Source: Kudoa neothunni (Eukaryota > Cnidaria). Taken from it: DNA of 64,000 nucleotides. The DNA lies in contig OZ199840.1 of NCBI GenBank assembly GCA_964304625.1, positions 6,324,001 to 6,388,000 of the forward strand. Reading direction: 5' to 3'. The notes under the pieces were generated by a model. It was not told the DNA's origin and did no database searches. It saw nothing but the letters and a program-made list of their open reading frames with translations. Shown one piece after another: positions 25,204-37,048 of this stretch (position 1 is the stretch's first letter; each line of letters opens with the position of its first letter). A program made the position numbers and the translations under genes.

Positions 25204-26583
25204 ATTTGGCGTGCTGGGCAGGATCAAACGACATGGAAAACAAACAGCTATTACAACTCGTGGAACAACAGCAACAAATTCTAAGCTACCTCACTGGAAT
25301 TGCGGACAGGCAACCGCCAACAACCGGTCCACCATTCCAGCCCTACAATCACGAAAATGAGACCTGAAAAACATATGTTTCAAGGATAAAAGAGCATTTC
25401 ACAGCTCACTACGTCGATGAGTCCTTATACAAACCTCTGCTTTTATCATGGATAGACAGAGTCGTACCAATTGTACGAGAAACTATTCGCAGAAGACGAA
25501 AGATCTACCTGCTCCTTCGACGACATTATCGGCAAGCTGCAAGACTATTTAGCAGCTCAGGATCACGAAGTCTCCGCCCTGGTAAAATTTTTCAATTGCC
25601 AGATGAAGCCAAACTGATTGTATGCTCAATGGGCTGCGGAATTAGAATCGTTGGCTAGAAAATGTAATTACTCTTGCAAAAGCTGCAAGAAATCCTACAG
25701 CTCTCGAATAATTCGGGATCTAATTATCCTAAACACACCTCACCCAAGAGTACAAGGTAACTGCATCGACCAAAAGAAACCCACACTTCAAGATGTGGTA
25801 AATATAGGTGATCGCCACCTGATCACGAAACAAGCAGTGGCATCCATTAAACAAGAGATTCCAATTGGCAATCAAGTTGAGAACAATATACATCAACTAA
25901 AACCCAACTATTCACACAACAAACGGAGAAAATTTTCTAAGCGTCAATATCTTCACTCATGCAAATATTGTTTTGTGAATCATAGCAGAGAAAACTGTAG
26001 ATTCCGGAAGCATAAATGCACATACTATACTCGTATGGGGCACACAGAAGATGTTTGTCTCAAGAAAGAGAACCCAAAATAAAGCAAGATCAAACCAACA
26101 ATCGAAATATAATAACGATAAAGTTAACAATATGGTTGACATTCAAAATATCATCGTGACTCCAAAAATCAATGGTATGTTTGTTAAATTGCAAATTAAC
26201 AAGAGAGATGTTACTTTCCAATTGGATACTGGTGCGGCCAAAACAATAATTGATCAACAAACTTATGCGAAAATTTGGCACCCCCCGATTTCAACCACCA
26301 ACGTTCAACTTAAAACTTATGGAGGCACACGATTACGAATTCACGGAGAATGTTCAGTTCTAGTCGATATGAACAATAAGGCAATCCAACTAACTGTCCT
26401 TGTGGTTCATCGCGAGACATCTCGAAATCTACTTGGAATGGATTGGCTCTCAAAATTTTGTAATCTTTGGAAATCAATGGTCACTCCTATACCATATCCA
26501 AAATTAGCTCAAGTGAAGAGAATTCAGTTTTTCTACAACATCCAAACTTGTTCACACCAAAATTAGGATGTTAGCGTTATGGT

Positions 26584-29289
26584 TTGGAGAAATTGCATGC
26601 TGAACAAGGTGCTCATCCAATACGGCTGCAAACGAGATCAGTTCCGTTTGCACTTTTTAATGTAGTGAAAGAAGAACTAAGCCGGCTTGAATCTTTGGAT
26701 GTTATTAAAAAAGTTCATCATAGTGACTGGACCACTCCAATTGTAATTGTTAGGAAAGATTCAAAACGAATAAGAATATGTGGTGATTTTAAAGCAACAA
26801 TCAAAAAAGTGTTGAAAACTGACCAATACCCAATTTTCAAACAAGAGGAACTCTATTTAAAATTACAGGGTGGCCAACTGTTTTCAAAAGTTGATCTGTC
26901 CGATGCATATTTTCGATTGGAGTTATATGAGGATAGTCAAAAGCTCACTACCATCACAACGGTTCAAGGGTTATATCAGTACAAACGACTCCCATTCGGA
27001 ATATCAAGTGCTCCCGCTATATTCCAAAGAATTATAGAACAACTGATTTCTGATTTGCCCGGAACGGCAGCTTATCTGGATGATATTATCGTCACCGGCA
27101 AGAATCTTGAAGAGCACACAAATAACTTAAACCGTGTACTTCATAAGCTGTCACAAGAAGGTTTTACATGTAGACAAGAAAAATGTCAATTATTCCAAAA
27201 ACAAGTAACTTACTTGGGTCATATAATCGACTCAAAAGGAATCCGTCCTTCGAGGGAAAACACAAAAGCAATAGAATTGCTACCTGCGCCTACCAATGTA
27301 TCACAATTGATGTCATTTCTCGGAAAGGCTGAGTTCTATAGGAAATTTGTCCCAAATTTGGCAAACATTGCTGAACCATTGAACAGCCTTCGTAGAGCAA
27401 GTAAGGTCTTCAAATGGGAAAGAAAAGAAGCTGATGCCTTCAACAAAATCAAAAATGCCATTGTGAATGCTACTTCATTAACACATTTTGATCCAAATAA
27501 AGTACTTATCTTGGCAACAGATGCTTCAAATGTTGGAGTCGGAGCGGTCATTCTTCACAGAATAGATGATGGAAGTGAATTTCCGATAGCACATGCTTCC
27601 AAGACTCTGAACGCTACACAACGCAGATATTCACAAATTGAAAAAGAAGCGCTGTCAATAATTTTTGGAGTAAAGAAATTCCACCAATACTTATACGCCA
27701 AGAAGTTCATTATAATAACAGATCATCAACCTCTCATTTCCTTATTCTGTCCTTCAAAGAAGACAAGTGTTACAACGACACAACGTCTGCAACGATGGTC
27801 ACTCTTACTGTCGAACTACAAATATACATTGGAGTACCGTAGTAAAAAACGACATGGGAATGCCGATGCTCTATCGCAACTTCCAATCGGCGGCGATGAA
27901 AAATTCGACCGGGAAGAAGAAGAGGAAGACAAACAAGCAATATGTTTTGTGAACATGATCTCAACGTTTCCAATAGACTTTGAACTTATTCAAGAAAAGG
28001 GACTACAAGACCCCGAATTCGAACAATTGAGAAAATATATTGTAAACGGATGGCCTAAATCTTTAAAAAAGAATCAAGAAAAGAGAAATTATTACAACGT
28101 ACGGAATGCGTTATCATGTAAGGATGGAATCTTATTGATTGATACACCTACGATGAGACCAGTTATTCCCAAACAATTACGACAGAATTATCTGTCTCAA
28201 CTTCACAAGGGTCATTGGGGAATAGAAAAAATGAAAAGTCTTTCCCGACGTACTTGTTACTGGCCAAAAATGACACACGACATAGAAGAGTATGTTAAAA
28301 AATGTGACATTTGCAAAAGTCATGCTGATGCGCCTCCGCGTCAATATAAACCATGGCCATCTCCAATGTCACCATGGGAGAGAGTCCATATTGATTATGC
28401 TGGACCATTCAAAGGCCATTACTGGTTTTTCATCGTAGATGCTTATTCTAAGTATCCATACGTGTGCTGTTGTGATGATATGACAGCTGAAACAACTTGC
28501 AAAATATTGGATCAAGTATTTACAATCGAAGGGTTTCCACAAACCTTAGTATCAGATAATGGTCCACAATTATTATCAAATAGAGTGGAACGATATCTGA
28601 ATTCCAGCGGTGTTAATCATATAACCTCACCTCCTTATCACTCAGCCTCCAACGGCCAAGCCGAACGGTTCGTTAGAAGTTTTAAGGAAACTATGATGAA
28701 ACTAATGGCTGATGGTAAAAGCTTACAGAAAGCTCTATCAACCTTCCTTAAAACCTATCGGTTTACTTCAGCAATGGATGGGCTTACACCTGCGGAAAAA
28801 TTACATGGTACTAGAACGCCTAATTTTCCCTCATCCTTACGAAAACATCCTACTCAATCAAGTAAGTTTAATCAAAATGATAATATATATTTTAGATTTG
28901 GACCTAATAAATTATGGAAGTCTGGAAAAGTTGTCAAACAATTAGGCAACATGATCTATTTAATTAAAACGGATCATGGTTATGCTAAACTGCATCAAAA
29001 TCAACTTATTCGCAGGTATAGCTGCGCCATTATTCCATCAGTATCAATGGAAGATGTTGAACTATTTCCATCCTATAACTTGGATTCTACTAACACTGAG
29101 CTAGAGAATGCTGATGATGGCGCTAAAAGGGCTTTAAATGACACACGACTGGGTGAAACTCCACCACGTGCGTCACCTAAAAATATTTCAGATGAAATAA
29201 GCGAGGAAATTCAAATCGAATGCCCGAATCAACGACCACGTCGAAATCGAACACGTCCTAGCCACCTAAAGGTCTTTGTTACCCCCTAG
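26584..29289 (+). pseudogene. Gypsy pol region (RT, RNase H, integrase)
   Basis: A long open frame of about 900 codons. In order it shows the reverse transcriptase fingers and palm (YLDDIIVTG motif), RNase H (LATDASNVGVGAV), the integrase zinc region (HKGHWGIEKM ... CDICKSH) and the integrase core (HIDYAGPF, SDNGPQ, NGQAERFVRSF), ending just before the purine tract. Part of the fossil element described above; listed to place its domains. Confidence 0.93.
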
Positions 29290-29299
29290 GAGGGAGGAA

Positions 29300-29408
29300 T
29301 GTAATTCTTTATTGAAAATAACATTAATTGTCTATAAAAACAATAATCACGAGGTGTTATGTCGTTTAAGTGTGTGCCATATTCAAGCGTAATTTAAAAA
29401 ATACAACA
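29300..29408 (+). repeat. right LTR of the Gypsy element
   Basis: 109 bp starting TGTAATTC and ending TACAACA, preceded by a purine-rich tract and followed by the second GCTGG target copy. Confidence 0.95.
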
Positions 29409-32269
29409 GCTGGTGCTAAATCTATGACTGTAAAACATTTTGGTTTACCAAGTGACTGTAACTTAAATATTTTTCGGTAATTTAAAATAGACCATTCTAC
29501 TCTTGATAGAATCTTGTCAAAACAAGATCAAGTTACAAATTCAAGTATTGTAATATCTATGAAATGATTTAGACCCCCAAAATATGAAGATCTTGAATAT
29601 AACCTTTACGACTGGATAGTTTCAATGCGAGATAAAAATAAACTATTATGTGGGTTAATAATTATCGAAAAAGCTTCTATTATTGCCAAAGATATTGGAA
29701 TCAACAGTTTTAATGGAAGCAGGGGATGGTTTAATAATTTCAGGATGCGTTACGTTCTAAAAAGTTCTAAATTACGCGGAGAAGCTGGAAGTGCCGACTT
29801 TAAATGTATTTACGAATGGATGGGCAAGTCGTCTGAGATTTTGTCAAGATACAGCCGAGAAAACATACTAAATTTTTATAAGACTGGTCTTTGCTATGGA
29901 CAGTTGTTACAGCGTACATACATTACTAAAAATTAATAAAATGTAAAGGGTGTAAAACAATCCAAAAAGCGTGCTACGGTTTTAGTCGCTGCTTCAATGA
30001 CAGGAGAAAAATTTCCATTACGTGTAATAGGAAAATTTAAGAAACCTCGCTGTTTTAAGGGAATTAAAGAGTTTCCGGTTGAATATAATTCTCAAGCGAA
30101 TGGCTGGATGTCCTCAGACATATTTTTTCGGAACCCCAAAGAGATGAACCGTAGTTTCATTAAAGAAAATAGAAAGATTTCAATTTTATTGGATCGGTGC
30201 CCATCTCAACCAAAATCGATCGATAATTTGGAAAACATCGAGCTTCTATTTCTGCCGAAAAACACTACCAGTGTGGCGCAACCAATGGATCTGGGAATAA
30301 TTCATAGTTTTAAATCAAATTATGGAAAATTATTATGCAAAGATATTATATTTGAAGAGGATGACCCAGATAGATTTAAATAAACTGTGCTCGATTGATT
30401 AAATACTCTAAAATTGGCTTGGGGAATGATTACGGTATCAACTATTGGTAATTGTTTTACTAAGTCGCCCATTTTCAAAAGTATATTATCGATTATTTCT
30501 TTTATTTCTATTGAAAAATTAAGATGAGCATATTTTAATGGAATGCGACGATGAAATAACATTATAAGGTAACATAACCGAAGATTTTAATAATTATATT
30601 TATAGATAACAATGTTGATGATAAATTCTGTCGGAAGAAAATGAATCTTACATCTAGATGAGGATAAGCAATGTAAAGTCACTGTGTGTAGTGAAGATCC
30701 TGATTTTGAACAAAAAGATGAATTGGTCGCAACATCTCAATTAAAAAGTGCAATTAATACATTAACAAAAGCGTTTATCATCGATAATCCTAAAACCTTA
30801 TTTTCTCTACGTCCAGTTATGGATGTTGTACATGAAATTATTAGTGATAGAACAAAAACCCATAAAATTGATGAGTTCTTTTGTAAGAAATGTTAGAATT
30901 AGAAATAGTATGCGTGCGCGGATGTCTCGATATTTCGTAATGTTTTCTTATTGCATAATATTTTCCCGGTCCTGAATTGTTACGAAATATCGAGTCATTA
31001 CTATATATATAGTCAATAACACAATCCGAAGTAAGGAATTTTCTGGTTGTCTTCACGAACAGCAGATTGAAAAGTACCTGAATAATATTGATATTTGTTT
31101 ACTTCTGATTGATAGCCAATTTAAATGAACTTTTACTCACTATATATAAAAGAGTCTCTTAATTATGGTATAGAATGTTCTAAAAATTTTACGTATGCCT
31201 ATTCGAAGTACTTTTAAGACAAATAAAACAATTAACGTCACATTTACAAGAGTTGTTGCATTTCCTTTAAAATTTGAAGCATAAACAAGTTATTTGATAT
31301 TTATCTTCTCTTTTCGAGCGTTATGGATATAGTTAAGTGAAAAGATTATGATCATTTTAAATAAAACACATAATTTGAGATAACAAGTTGTTGCTAAGTT
31401 GGAATAATTTGAGTCTCTACATGTATCCTAATTGTTCCCTATCTCCAAACCTTAAGATTAATATTCAAATCAATGTACTGTTTTCTTTAGGCTCGCATTA
31501 ATTCATTATGATATAAAAGCTGCATAAAAATATGCGACGCCGCATTCTCTACTTAGTTTAAGAATTTATGTTCACGATTACTTTTGCACAAAATACAATC
31601 CCCTCTCAATACGTGTCATGTAAGTTAATAAGAAATTATTGTCTATTCGATCTAACCGATATTTTCACAAAGTTTTCGTTAATCTAAGAATAGTTCAATA
31701 CGAAGTAATTTTTTTAGGGAAATCAAACAGTACGTTAATTTTAAAAGGGGGTGCATTCCTCCAAGAAAACCAGTTGATGTTTAAGCATCACTGTAATTTT
31801 TCAAACCAAAAATACCTTTACATTTTTGATTTAATCGTATTTTGTTAATTAAATGTGTATATTTTTGGACCAGTAAGTAATCTTGATAAAAAGCAAGGTT
31901 GGATTTATTTATAAATGGGGAAATTTTGTTACAATAGTGAATACGTAAGTTACCGCTCACAGATTTTTAAAACATCATTGGCATCATTATAAAATTGCGA
32001 AAAAAGGAGTAAAAATTAATATTTATATTTCGGAGGCAAGTTAGGTTGATTTTATTTTTTTAGCGTTTGTAGACTAATAATAAATTTTATAACTAGAAGG
32101 GTTAATTTTTACCGCAGAATTTTGAAAGAATTGAAAGTCCTAGTTGAGTTAATTAATGATTTTGTTCCATAAATAACTGAACTTTAATCGCTAATTAAAT
32201 TTCTCTTAAAATTAAGGTCATCATAGTTTTAGTCAATAATTCGTAAAATAAACTTAAAAATACTCTTAA

Positions 32270-34162
32270 CCCTCCGGAGCATGCATGGGGTCTTTTAGAC
32301 CCCGCGTGATTCTAATATTGCTATAACATCTTTTTGGTTTAAGCTAACGACTCGTAATTAATTCTATTCGCATATTTTTTTACGAACATTTCATTGATTT
32401 AAAAGGTATGGATTTTGAAAAATTTCTACATTATGATAACAATGATGCATTTTCGTCGGATTCGAAGACATATAGTTCCGACTCCTGCTTTGGTAACATA
32501 CTATCGGAAAATAGTGAGATGTCTGATTCTGATATTTCCAAAGACTTTGACAATGAAGAAATGATTGTTGCCTGTCCAAATACCAATAAAGAAACATCAC
32601 ATGGAAATGATTATGAATGGTCTTCTAATCCAGTCGGTTTGTTTGGCAAAGAAAGAAAGCATGATATTATTCAAGAAAAGCATCTAACCAGTCTTCCTGA
32701 TAATGTGAATACGGAGTCTGAGATATGGAGCTTGTTTATTACAGACGAAATATTGTACGACATATTACATTTCACAAATGTCCATCTAAAAAAACACCAA
32801 CTAATTTCAAAAGAAAAAGAGATTGTGTTGAATTTGATTTATGCGAGATAAAAGCGTTTATATGTTTACATTATTTTCTTGGAGTATAAAAGCTAATTTA
32901 ACCAGTATGAATGAACTCTAAACACATGATATCTTTGGATTTCCAATTTGCAAGAAATAATTCGGCCAAAATAGATTTAAGTTGTTGAAACATTGTCTAC
33001 GTTTTGCGAATGATTCTTCATTAACATTGGAGTCGTCTAATGATAGATAATTTAAAATTAGATATATTACTAGCCGCATAAAATCAAATTTCTTAGAATA
33101 TTATACTCCAACAGAATATTTAACAATATTCGAAATGCTTCGAGCATTTAGGGGAAACTGTCTTTTTAAGCAATACATGCCGTTAAAGCCCGCAAGATGT
33201 GTCATAAAAATTTTTAATATGGCTGGTGCTAAAACATTCTATAACTTAAACATTGAGGTATATTTAGGTGCTCAAAATGTTGACTTTCACAAAGTTGATA
33301 ACTCACCGAAAAGATTGGTATTGCGATTAGTTGAGCCAATATTAGGTTCTGGTAGAATCTTTATGGCAGATAATTGGTTTACCTCAGTTCCTCTCCAAAG
33401 AATTACTGAAACAAGGTATCACTGCATGTGGTACTATTTGAGAAAATAAAAAGGAGATTCCTTCTGAATTTCTACCAACGAAGACAAAAGAGACATATTC
33501 ATTCATGTTTGGCTTTACCAATGATTTTACATTGCTGTCGTACACTCAAAAAAAAACAGATCCGTCATATTATTGAGTTCTTTTCACCAAAAACTAGTAA
33601 TCGATTCAAATCATCCTCAGGAACTTACAGAAATTATTTCATTTTATAATTCCACCAACGGAGATGTAGACATAATCGACCAAATGTGCGCCAATTATTC
33701 TACATATAGAACCACCCGAAGATGGTCAGCAATAATATTTCATGCGCTTCTAGATGTAGTTTCAATAAATTCATATGTAATTTATTGTTTACATACGAAG
33801 AAAAATATTCGGAGAAAAGAATTCTTAAAATTGTTAGTAATACAATTACTAGAACAATAAATGAATCACAGTAGTACAGATTCATTTATTTAATAATAAT
33901 ATTAATGTTGATAAGGAAAAATAAAAGAATGTGAACAAATATATATCGTTGCAGATAGAAGAAGATATCATATATGTGTCGGGAAAAATGATCGTAAACG
34001 CAATCAAAATGCGATATTTATTAAGGCAATATTTTCAACAAACATTTTAAAGTTATATGCGACGATTTTTATGTTAAACGATAAATGTTTTTTTAAATAT
34101 AACGCTCTATTTTCATCATTTTCTTCGTGGGGTCTAAAAGACCCCTCGCGTGCTCCGGATGG
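32270..34162 (+). mobile_element. piggyBac-type transposon (PB-B) with TTAA duplication
   Basis: 1.89-kb element between TTAA at 32266-32269 and 34163-34166. Its inverted tips are CCCTCCGGAGCATGC on the left and CCATCCGGAGCACGC from the right, each followed by GGGGTCTTTTAGACCCC. The corresponding position in the other copy of repeat A is a single TTAA, which proves the insertion boundaries. Transposase pieces lie inside on the plus strand. Confidence 0.96.
32408..33860 (+). pseudogene. piggyBac transposase, frame-broken (PB-B)
   Basis: The N-terminus MDFEKFLHYDNNDAFSSDSK starts 139 bp inside the left tip and is rich in Ser, Asp and Glu, as is usual. Then SEIWSLFITDEILYDILHFT, and in other frames MLRAFRGNCLFKQYMPLKPA (strand after the first catalytic Asp), GSGRIFMADNWFTSVPL (second Asp) and STNGDVDIIDQMCANYSTYRTTRRW (third Asp). 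Several frame changes and stops separate these, so it does not encode a working enzyme. The first catalytic Asp region reads FEMLRAF where DExxxAF is expected. Confidence 0.88.
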
Positions 34163-34430
34163 TTAATTTCTCTCAATACTTCTATTTATATTTGAATGAA
34201 AAATGTGCGCATAATTTTGTTTATCTAAATTAACACGTCGCAAAAATAATGACAAGCTTAAAAATGCATAAATTAAAAGAGAAAAATAAGATTTTCTGGG
34301 TTTAAAATGCTGATTAGATTAACTCTTCCGTAAAATTTCTCTATTCAAACATCAAATTAAAAGTTAAAATTTTCCATCACACTGTATCAGGTAAAACTGG
34401 GCATACGTGCTATTTACTTAAAAACCAAAA

Positions 34431-36316
34431 AGGCGTTAGTCTACGTCAGGTGTTAGCCTACTTAGCTGGGCAAGGAAGCCTTCGCGAAGCGGGACTTTTG
34501 CGCTAGATCTTTATATTTTTTTATCTCTTAAAAACTTGGCAGTGCACATAGTTTTCGAGCCGGGCCAGAATTCGACTTTTAAAAATCCGTCAAGCCAAAA
34601 AATAACGTTTAAGATAACACTTCAACGGGATTTAAATAATTCGGGAAAGGAAAAAATATGACATTTTCCTTAAATTATTTAGCGTTGGTACCGAGTCACG
34701 AAATTTATAAATGAACGTCGGGATTGGAACACCCTTTCGAAGAAATGATCATAATTTAAATTTCATAATCCAAATCGTTAAAGTATGATGCTTAAATTTT
34801 TTAGTTATTTTGTTTCTATGGGTTAATTCGAAACTTCAATATATTTTTTGCATGCTATTAAAAAGGGTCTCTGGATAGTTCCCGTCAGTACATGTAAAGA
34901 GGGCTGTCGGTATGTTGGTGTGTGCTCGCCTATGTGCGCACGCGCGGAATTTTTTTCTTATAGATAGCTATTTATGTAACTTTTAATAGTTAAAGATAAT
35001 TTAAAAATTCTTTTATTTGTTATTACACTGACAGAAGTTCATAAAACGTATAGGAAATTGTGTTGATGTCGGTTTTAGGTTGTTTAAGCGGATTATATGT
35101 TTAAATAATAGGATTCCTTTTGTTATTTCATGTCGATGTTTACGTGTACTGCAGTTCTACAAGTTATCAAGAAAGTTTTTAGTGGTTCAACCTTAGGCTA
35201 TATATCCACGATCTCATGATACATCTTATATCGTGTATCTGTCTGTACGCTTAAAGTCGATGTGTCCGCTTGGATGTGTGCTTAAATACACTCTTTATTT
35301 TTGCAACTTTCATATATTTGGCTTGATAATTACACTTTGAAAGTTCTATAGGTGGCATCTAATATAGCAAAAATATTCAAATTTTCTAAATTAATGGAGA
35401 ATTGGAAGTATATGTTGTAATTAGATGGATTCAACCCTTACATACTGAAACTAGGTCCCTAAATTTCATTATAGCGACCGTTCAACTTAATTTTAAGCGA
35501 TAAGAGTTAATGTATAGATTGAAATCTCACTTTATCTAAGTATTTAACACATTTTTGTCTATATTAAGAGGCTACACAGCAGTTATGAGGGGGGTGTGTA
35601 TAAGAATGTGTCGGATAAAGATAATAATTTGAACAATAAAATTATTTATGGTAAGTGATTTTTGAGCTATTCAGGTTTTTCTACTTTCGTTATCTCTCTA
35701 AAATAATCTCAATTTTTATTGTGCTCATCATAGTCGTTTAAAGTATGATATATAACAATTTTTTTATTTAATCTCTCCTCAGGACTAATCAATGAGTCTT
35801 ATATTTCTTTATTTTTTGGACCGTATTCTTCTATGATGAAATTTTCTCAATTCCACACGAAGCTGAGCAGTTCGCGCTAGTACCCTATGTAATGTTTATC
35901 TTTATTTTTTTCGCACATCTCTGTGCAATCTCTTATATGCATTAAATCGTCGAAAAGCTCGACATTTGTTTATAGACGTCGAAAATTGCACACCCTAGTT
36001 ATAACTTATCAATTAAAATCGTCATGATTTAAACAAGTTTAATAAATCAACAGAAAATTTTCCCTAAAATTACGGATAATATAAGACAAAATTTCTTTGG
36101 TGGATTATTACGTTTCCATAATAATATTAAGTGTTAAAAATGTAAATATCTTAAGGAATATTCTCATAATAAAGAGATTTTACAGCTATTATTATTATTT
36201 ATTATTTTATCAATATACCATGTTTAAATTATCCTAGTAATTCCAGAATGGATTGGTCAATTACATAGCTGATTACTTCATGTAGTTTTTCATAATAAAT
36301 ACCAAGTTTGTTTTAA
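34431..36316. other. intergenic, nothing recognised
   Basis: About 1.9 kb with slightly higher GC around 34420-34620 and 34860-34960, including two near-copies of a GTTAGYCTAC block near 34436-34460. No gene, transposon end or RNA gene is supported. Confidence 0.4.
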
Positions 36317-36511
36317 ATGAAACAAAAAATATTATTAATTTACGTTAAATTATTTATACTAGCCGATTTTGCTTTAGTTTTTGGGGTTACAACGATTAGA
36401 CACGGAAAAACTTATTTCCCTTTGTACAGTTTAGGTGACACTCCAAAAATCAAGGTTACAACTCGTTATATTGATCTTAATCACGTTATTTGTTTGGTTC
36501 CCAATTGTTAA
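36317..36511 (+). CDS. small ORF with signal-peptide-like start
   Basis: 64 codons starting MKQKILLIYVKLFILADFAL, a basic start followed by a hydrophobic stretch typical of a secretory signal, then a short polar tail. No downstream exon was recognised. It could be a first exon, a small secreted peptide or chance. I do not assign a function. Confidence 0.25.
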   Translation: MKQKILLIYVKLFILADFALVFGVTTIRHGKTYFPLYSLGDTPKIKVTTRYIDLNHVICLVPNC

Positions 36512-37048
36512 ACTAGTTAATAATTTTTTGAAAAATAGTTTTATCAAATTTAGAGTGCATTAAATATTATCCTAATAATTTTGGTCAATATAACTAATTA
36601 AATAGGTTGAAATATTTAAATGTTGTTTCTTGTGTTCATTAAAACAATTTAATTTGACTGTAACACTAATTGATATAATCATTGCCGTAACTGAACTCAG
36701 ACTTATTGAGTCATCAGTAAAATATAGTTTAAATTTGGAATTAACATGAGATTGTGAATAGAATAATTATTATGTAATAGCGGGGATTTAAGTTACTCGA
36801 TTATTTTCCCGTTTCGTTCTAGTATTTTAACAGAATTTAAAATATTGGAATAGAGAAAATCATTTTTAGAGAGTATTTATTTACGTGGAATCATACATCT
36901 ACATTATTCACAAAATCAAGAAATATTCTGTTCGATTCGATGGGTTCTTTTAAATTTGAATATAAACCACCCAAAATATTATAATAACAGTATATGGTCA
37001 GATATTTATCAAATTTAGTAATTTTGAAATGAGTAATAGTGGATTTAA

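Larger units (their letters stand above)
25095..29408 (+). mobile_element. Ty3/Gypsy LTR retrotransposon fossil, no envelope
   Basis: A 4.3-kb element with 109-bp LTRs and a 5-bp target duplication GCTGG (25090-25094 and 29409-29413). A primer-site-like TGGCG stretch follows the left LTR and a purine tract precedes the right LTR. Parts in order are gag (from about 25233, with a two-knuckle zinc region near 25955-26060), protease (DTGA motif), reverse transcriptase, RNase H and integrase with the HHCC zinc region and catalytic core. Nothing resembling an envelope gene follows integrase. The LTRs differ at roughly 10 percent of positions, so it is fairly old. It is broken, with a small number of breaks. 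It lies within the Tigger-2 transposase. Confidence 0.95.
25018..30893 (+). pseudogene. Tigger transposase, interrupted and frame-broken
   Basis: The N-terminal helix-turn-helix coding (25018-25094) is cut by the Gypsy insertion and continues at 29409 with GAKSMTVKHFGLPS and STLDRILSKQDQ. Later come FNGSRGWFNNFRMRY, then FPLRVIGKFKKPRCFKG, SILLDRCPSQP (second catalytic Asp) and LPKNTTSVAQPMDLGIIHSF (third catalytic region), and finally a C-terminus ending KTHKIDEFFCKKC at 30893. Several stops and frame shifts separate these blocks, so it is not functional. Confidence 0.85.
24787..31003 (+). mobile_element. Tigger-type transposon split by an LTR element (Tigger-2)
   Basis: Left tip CAGTCGTGACTCGATAC follows TA at 24785-24786. 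The right tip, read inwards from TA at 31004-31005, gives TAGTAATGACTCGATATTTC. Extra copies of the CTCG-xTATTxCGTAA core lie inside both ends (24948 and 30918), probable subterminal binding sites. The transposase begins at 25018 (MVNYQRTIESKIKIIDYYN) and resumes beyond the inserted Gypsy element. Without the insert, Tigger-2 would be about 1.9 kb. Confidence 0.88.
31006..34430 (+). repeat. dispersed repeat A, copy 2 (interrupted by piggyBac)
   Basis: Matches 6820-8510 in the same orientation on both sides of a piggyBac insertion: 31006-32265 pairs with about 6820-8243 and 34167-34430 with about 8248-8510. Its left limit coincides with the right end of Tigger-2, so the true start of the repeat may have been lost. 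No coding potential was recognised. Confidence 0.85.
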
